Of a stretch of DNA of 16,666 bases, positions 13,734 to 16,666 are shown piece after piece. The first letter of the stretch is position 1; every line of letters starts with the position of its first letter. A model generated the notes under the pieces. It was not told the origin of the DNA. It worked only from the letters and a program-made list of their open reading frames with translations, and did not search any database. The stretch spans positions 1-16,666 of the forward strand of contig JANTFU010000017.1 in NCBI GenBank assembly GCA_024763295.1, given 5' to 3'. Position numbers and translations under genes: made by a program. This stretch comes from Anaerolineales bacterium (GTDB taxonomy: Bacteria > Chloroflexota > Anaerolineae > Anaerolineales > Villigracilaceae).

Positions 13734-14399
13734 ATGAATACACCGAAAGAAAACAATTTGCCAAAAATTGGCTATTTGTATCATTATCCGCGTCTGGAAG
13801 AAAAGGACGATGATTTCCGTTTGGATATCTTTGTTTCTCCAGTGACAACCGAATTGCATTTTGATGTGGCACGTGCCTTCTTTTTTGTTGCAACTTCTGG
13901 GAACACGATTGAAAAGTTTAAAGTCGGGCACGCTGAACTCGCTGATAAAAACTATCAGGTTTGTGCCGGGATGGTCGTGATGGAAGACCGTAACCAAGAA
14001 AAGAAAGAGGCGTTTACCTTCGGCGGCAAACTGAGCATAGAAACGCAAGAAGCACAAACCATGTGTGTGCTAACCTCGCCCGCCCCAATTCTTGACCTTG
14101 CCGATGCGACACCCTTAGAGCGTATTTTTATCGAAGAGTTGGAAATCATCTTTGCAGAACGCGCGGCAAACTATGCAAATCATCATGATTACGAAAAAGA
14201 CCTGATTGCGGCTAATCCGCGCGACCTATATCTCGCAACGCTGGAAGCCCTGCTCGCGAAGTTTGAAAATTTCCCCCGCATGGATCAAAGCCAACGCGAC
14301 TTTTTGCACTTCTTGCGCGCGGAAAAAAACCGCCTTTACGCAGCCGGTATCTCGACTGAGCTTGCACCTAGTTTGGATAAGATTTTCCCCGCCCAATAA
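13734..14399 (+). CDS. Unrecognised cytosolic protein
   Basis: 221 residues from ATG 13734. The frame is open further up (to 13662), but AAAGGAG lies five bases before 13734 and the upstream residues look non-coding, so the shorter start is preferred. The protein is mostly hydrophilic, without signal peptide, membrane segment, or cysteine or histidine clusters. The first half (about 15-115) looks beta-rich (IGYLYHYPRL, FRLDIFVSPVTTELHFDV, FTFGGKLSI). The second half (about 130-215) looks helical and acidic (LERIFIEELEIIFAERAANY, LYLATLEALLAKF). No family was recognised. It has its own likely promoter and a strong terminator, so it is probably a single-gene unit. Confidence 0.75.
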   Translation: MNTPKENNLPKIGYLYHYPRLEEKDDDFRLDIFVSPVTTELHFDVARAFFFVATSGNTIEKFKVGHAELADKNYQVCAGMVVMEDRNQEKKEAFTFGGKLSIETQEAQTMCVLTSPAPILDLADATPLERIFIEELEIIFAERAANYANHHDYEKDLIAANPRDLYLATLEALLAKFENFPRMDQSQRDFLHFLRAEKNRLYAAGISTELAPSLDKIFPAQ

Positions 14400-14420
14400 T
14401 GTCATCCATTCAAGACAAAA

Positions 14421-14445
14421 AACGGGCTGCGATTTGCAGCCCGTT
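14421..14445. terminator. Bidirectional terminator between convergent genes
   Basis: AACGGGCTGC (14421-14430) and GCAGCCCGTT (14436-14445) are perfect 10-base arms with a 5-base loop. A-rich sequence precedes the stem and CGTTTTT follows. It lies between stop codons at 14399 (plus) and 14451 (minus). Confidence 0.9.
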
Positions 14446-14450
14446 CGTTT

Positions 14451-15089
14451 TTAACCAAAGCGTTCTTCTTTCCAAATATCGGCGCGGTTGTTGTAGCCCG
14501 CTTTTTCCCAGAAACCTCTGCGGTCGGCGGTCATAAATTCTAAAGAGCGCAGCCACTTGGCTCCCTTCCAGAAATAGGGCGCAACCAACTCTCCTTGCGC
14601 CGGTATATGCCCGATTACGCCGCGCAATGGATACCCATGATCCGGCGTGAGCGGTTCGCCTTCATAGTGGGTAGCGAGCAGGAAATTATCTTGCAAGGCA
14701 ACCTCCAGCGGCAGATTGGTAGTATAGCCGTATTCGGCGTGCTGCATTAGGTACGTAGCGCTTGGCTTAGGCGTGATAAAGCCTTCGTCGATGAGTGTTT
14801 TTAGTGAAACGCCCTCCCAGGTGGTATCGGCTTTAGACCAGCGCGTCACGCAGTGGATATCCATTAAGATTTTGGTGCGTGGCAGTTGCAGAAATTCATT
14901 CCACGTCCATTTTCGCTCTTCTTCGACTTCGCCCCAAACGCGAAAATCCCAGGTTGCGGGTGTGAAGGGTGGAATCGGTCCATAATGCAAAACGGGGAAT
15001 TTTAATGTGAGCGATTGTCCCGGGGGCAGGCGATTTTCACTGCGAATGCGATCCTCTTCTTGTTTGCGGTCTTTATCAAAAAGTCCCAT
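14451..15089 (-). CDS. Sulfite-oxidase-like molybdopterin oxidoreductase
   Basis: 212 residues, the size of the stand-alone molybdopterin domain (COG2041, YuiH-like) without the dimerisation domain of true sulfite oxidases. The metal-ligating cysteine is Cys80 in MDIHCVTRWSK. Other family features are WTWNEFLQLP, TTWEGVSLKTLI, EYGYTTNLPLEVAL, HYEGEPLTPDHGYPLR and APYFWKGAKWLRSLEFM. Between YPLR and YFWKGAKW there is a stretch (GVIGHIPAQGELVAP) longer than the usual VVPH loop. There is no Tat signal or membrane anchor, so it is predicted cytosolic. The physiological substrate is unknown and a sulfoxide or related reductase role is possible. The ribosome site AGGAG stands five bases before the ATG. 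Whether molybdenum or tungsten is used cannot be told from sequence. Confidence 0.88.
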   Translation of the reverse strand: MGLFDKDRKQEEDRIRSENRLPPGQSLTLKFPVLHYGPIPPFTPATWDFRVWGEVEEERKWTWNEFLQLPRTKILMDIHCVTRWSKADTTWEGVSLKTLIDEGFITPKPSATYLMQHAEYGYTTNLPLEVALQDNFLLATHYEGEPLTPDHGYPLRGVIGHIPAQGELVAPYFWKGAKWLRSLEFMTADRRGFWEKAGYNNRADIWKEERFG

Positions 15090-15163
15090 ATTGACTCCTG
15101 TGCTTTATGTGTATACGAGCGAAGTCTATCATAAGAAGATAAAAATAGTCTAAATTAAACAAA

Positions 15164-15180
15164 AAGACTACAAAAGTCTT
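15164..15180 (-). terminator. Rho-independent terminator of the UPF0173 gene
   Basis: Read on the minus strand, AAGACT, loop TTTGT, AGTCTT, followed by TTTGTTTAATTT. It lies about 35 bases past the stop codon at 15216 and separates that gene from the molybdopterin gene. Confidence 0.7.
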
Positions 15181-15215
15181 AGCAACCCTTGTAGCCTTCG
15201 TTCTTGCTAATCGTT

Positions 15216-15902
15216 CTAAAGCTCGTAACTTTCGCCCGGTTTCAAAACAACCACTTTTGCATTGGTCTCTTCTTGCACCATATCTGCCCAACTTACAGGG
15301 TTTTGGGCGATCAACTCCCAGGTGTTGTAGTGAATCGGGATAACCGCTTTCGGACGCAGCAGCTTAACCGCTTTGAGCGCGTCATCGGGTCCCATGGTGA
15401 AGTTATCGCCAATCGGGATAACCGCCAAATCAATACCTTCGTCGCCGATCAAGCTCATATCGCCGAACAAGCCCGTATCTTGCGCCATATAGATTTTCTT
15501 GCCATCGTTCGTGGTCAACAAAAAGCCTGCGGGGTTGCCGCCATAAGAGCCATCGGGGAGCGCAGAGCCATGCAGCGCCAGCGTCAATTTGAGATAGCCA
15601 AAGGGATGCTGAAATCCACCGCCCAAATGCTGGGGATGCACTTTTTCGACACCTTGCGCGCTAAACCAGTTTGCAATCTCAAAATTGGAGATGACCAAAG
15701 CGCCCGTGCGGGAGGCGATATCGACCGTATCCCCAACATGGTCGCCGTGTCCGTGACTGACGAGAATGAAATCTGCTTCCACTTCGTCGGCGGATGCCGA
15801 AGCCGAGGGATTATCGCTAAAATACGGGTCAATGAGCAATTTATGCCCATCGGTTTCAAGTCCGAGCGTTGCGTGTCCGTACCAAGTGAGTTTGTTTGTC
15901 AT
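15216..15902 (-). CDS. UPF0173 metal-dependent hydrolase (metallo-beta-lactamase fold)
   Basis: 228 residues, the full family length. The metal-binding motif HGHGDH is at 50-55. The opening LTWYGHATLGLETDGHKLLIDPYF is typical of this UlaG-like group. Further ligand-region residues are visible in YMAQDTGLFGDM and IPIGDNFTMGPDDA, and PIHYNTW near the end supplies the last histidine. The substrate is unknown. There is no signal peptide, so it is cytosolic. The ATG is preceded by AAGGAGG at optimal spacing, the strongest ribosome site in the window, and the gene has a near-consensus promoter, so high expression is likely. It is probably a single-gene unit, because a terminator follows. Confidence 0.92.
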   Translation of the reverse strand: MTNKLTWYGHATLGLETDGHKLLIDPYFSDNPSASASADEVEADFILVSHGHGDHVGDTVDIASRTGALVISNFEIANWFSAQGVEKVHPQHLGGGFQHPFGYLKLTLALHGSALPDGSYGGNPAGFLLTTNDGKKIYMAQDTGLFGDMSLIGDEGIDLAVIPIGDNFTMGPDDALKAVKLLRPKAVIPIHYNTWELIAQNPVSWADMVQEETNAKVVVLKPGESYEL

Positions 15903-15951
15903 AGCGCCTCCTTAGGGGTAGATGATTGGGGATGAGATAAATGATATGAAT

Positions 15952-15994
15952 AAGGGAATCAGGTTGACTGCACGCGCGGAGCGTCGATTCCCTT
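15952..15994 (-). promoter_or_regulatory. 5' leader hairpin of the UPF0173 mRNA
   Basis: AAGGGAATC (15952-15960) and GATTCCCTT (15986-15994) are perfect 9-base arms, with a further ACGC/GCGT stem inside. It falls right at the expected transcript start, so the mRNA would begin with a stable hairpin about 50 bases before the ribosome site. Confidence 0.5.
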
Positions 15995-15998
15995 TTTT

Positions 15999-16026
15999 AG
16001 TATAACCAAATCATGTCACTTGTCAA
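15999..16026 (-). promoter_or_regulatory. Strong sigma-70-type promoter of the UPF0173 gene
   Basis: On the minus strand, a perfect TTGACA (16026-16021), a 16-base spacer and TATACT (16004-15999), which is 5 of 6 to consensus. This is the best promoter match seen in the window. Confidence 0.75.
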
Positions 16027-16050
16027 TTTTTCGGGCGTTTTTGGGGGTCT

Positions 16051-16070
16051 TGATAGTTCCTGATAGTTCC
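16051..16070 (+). repeat. Tandem 10-base repeat upstream of the DUF35 gene
   Basis: TGATAGTTCC is repeated exactly twice in tandem. A TTGTCA (16071-16076), a possible -35 box, follows immediately, with a weak TACTCA 16 bases on. Two sites one helical turn apart would suit a dimeric or cooperative regulator. This is inferred. Confidence 0.5.
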
Positions 16071-16114
16071 TTGTCAGTAGACTTGCGCTGTTTACTCAAA
16101 CGAAGGAGATTATT

Positions 16115-16525
16115 ATGGAAATTCCACGTCATTGGCGATTGAAAAAACAGCGTTACGGCTTGGTTGGTGAAGTTTGCCCGCATTGCGATGCAAAAATCTT
16201 CCCGCCGCGTGATGTTTGCCCCGAATGCGGGAAAGAGGCGAAAGACGAGTTTGCCTTTAGCGGTCAGGGCGAAGTTTATTCATATACCACGATTTATAAC
16301 GCCCCAAGCGGTTTTGAACACAATGTCCCTTATACCGTTGCGCTCGTGCAGTTAGATGAAGGTCCGTTAGTGACCGCACAGTTGACCGATGTGGACGAAG
16401 ACGATGTGAGCATCGGTATGCCCGTTGAGATGGTGACGCGCAAGCTCCGTCAAGACGGCGATGAGCGCGGGATGTTGGTTTATGGGTATAAGTTCCGTCC
16501 GAAAATGACGTTGGCGGCAACGTAG
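16115..16525 (+). CDS. DUF35-type zinc-ribbon/OB-fold protein, acyl-CoA thiolase/synthase partner
   Basis: 136 residues. The N-terminal helix (RHWRLKKQRYGL) and the rubredoxin-like zinc ribbon CPHC...CPEC (Cys21, Cys24, Cys35, Cys38) are followed by an OB-fold at about 50-128 (GEVYSYTTIYNAPSGFE, PYTVALVQLDEGPLVTAQL, GMPVEMVTRKL, YGYKFRP). Family proteins scaffold or channel acyl-CoA between a thiolase and an HMG-CoA-synthase-like or related enzyme. Such a partner gene would be expected nearby but must lie beyond the window, if present. The start is firm: AAGGAG stands six bases before the ATG. No signal peptide. Confidence 0.85.
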   Translation: MEIPRHWRLKKQRYGLVGEVCPHCDAKIFPPRDVCPECGKEAKDEFAFSGQGEVYSYTTIYNAPSGFEHNVPYTVALVQLDEGPLVTAQLTDVDEDDVSIGMPVEMVTRKLRQDGDERGMLVYGYKFRPKMTLAAT

Positions 16526-16586
16526 GCGGCAAATACGAGTTCTTTTTCACCCCATACATTGGTAAATGGCATCAAAAAATACAATA

Positions 16587-16620
16587 TCCCGTAAATCTTG
16601 TGGCATGTTGGTTTACGGGA
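16587..16620 (-). terminator. Possible terminator for a minus-strand gene beyond the right edge
   Basis: TCCCGTAAA (16587-16595) and TTTACGGGA (16612-16620) are perfect 9-base arms with a 16-base loop. Read on the minus strand, TATTGTATTTTTT follows, so it would act in that direction. No gene can be called in 16526-16666. Confidence 0.45.
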
Positions 16621-16666
16621 ACAAAAGCGCAAAAAACAACAGATACATTACACTCTCCCACATAAA

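Noticed and set aside
15164..15194. Attenuator with alternative CTACAA/TTGTAG pairing over the UPF0173 terminator
   Set aside because: The alternative stem is only six bases and lies after the stop codon with no leader peptide or ligand site; chance is likely.
15204..15935. Plus-strand open frame of 243 codons opposite the UPF0173 gene
   Set aside because: The minus strand has the HGHGDH motif, promoter, ribosome site and terminator; the plus frame has none of these.

Overview
The window looks like a chromosomal segment of a Chloroflexota bacterium, probably Anaerolineae-like. This is inferred from the gene content (fused ADP-forming acyl-CoA synthetase, TupABC, SelA/SelD, DUF35 protein), the T/P-rich LysM lipidless surface protein, and GC-rich genes separated by palindromic intergenic repeats. 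It is not proven from the sequence. No rRNA, tRNA, CRISPR array or transposase gene was seen.

Layout, left to right. (1) 1-3077, minus strand: an SPFH/prohibitin-family membrane protein, then selD, then a zinc-ribbon/TM/LysM protein that runs off the left edge. selD is the main result. Its true start is at 1750, and codon 23 is an in-frame TGA (1682-1684) exactly where E. coli SelD has catalytic Cys17, followed by a compact hairpin that fits a bacterial SECIS. It therefore reads as a selenocysteine-containing selenophosphate synthetase, not a gene starting at 1597. (2) 3078-3672: a gene-free 595-base region with two palindromic elements and a likely operator. (3) 3673-7133, plus strand: a one-component regulator (winged helix plus oxyanion-binding-like domain) followed by tupA, tupB and tupC, a tungstate ABC importer. 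Palindromic repeats sit in both transporter junctions. A bidirectional terminator closes the unit. (4) 7167-10253, minus strand: an ADP-forming acyl/acetyl-CoA synthetase followed 15 bases later by a cyclic-nucleotide-binding-domain/GGDEF protein. (5) 10542-13621, plus strand: a small membrane protein translationally coupled to selA, then an M24 metallopeptidase. (6) 13734-14399: an unrecognised protein, ending at a bidirectional terminator. (7) 14451-15902, minus strand: a UPF0173 metallo-hydrolase, then a sulfite-oxidase-like molybdopterin protein. (8) 16115-16525, plus strand: a DUF35 zinc-ribbon/OB-fold acyl-CoA-associated protein.

How the genes fit together (inference): SelD makes selenophosphate and SelA converts Ser-tRNA(Sec) to Sec-tRNA(Sec). 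TupABC supplies tungstate for the pterin cofactor, and a molybdo/tungsto-pterin family protein is also present. The ADP-forming synthetase conserves energy from acyl-CoA. This is the equipment of an anaerobe with W/Mo- and Se-dependent oxidoreductases such as formate dehydrogenase or aldehyde:ferredoxin oxidoreductase, although neither enzyme is encoded here. selB and the tRNA(Sec) gene selC were not found in the window.
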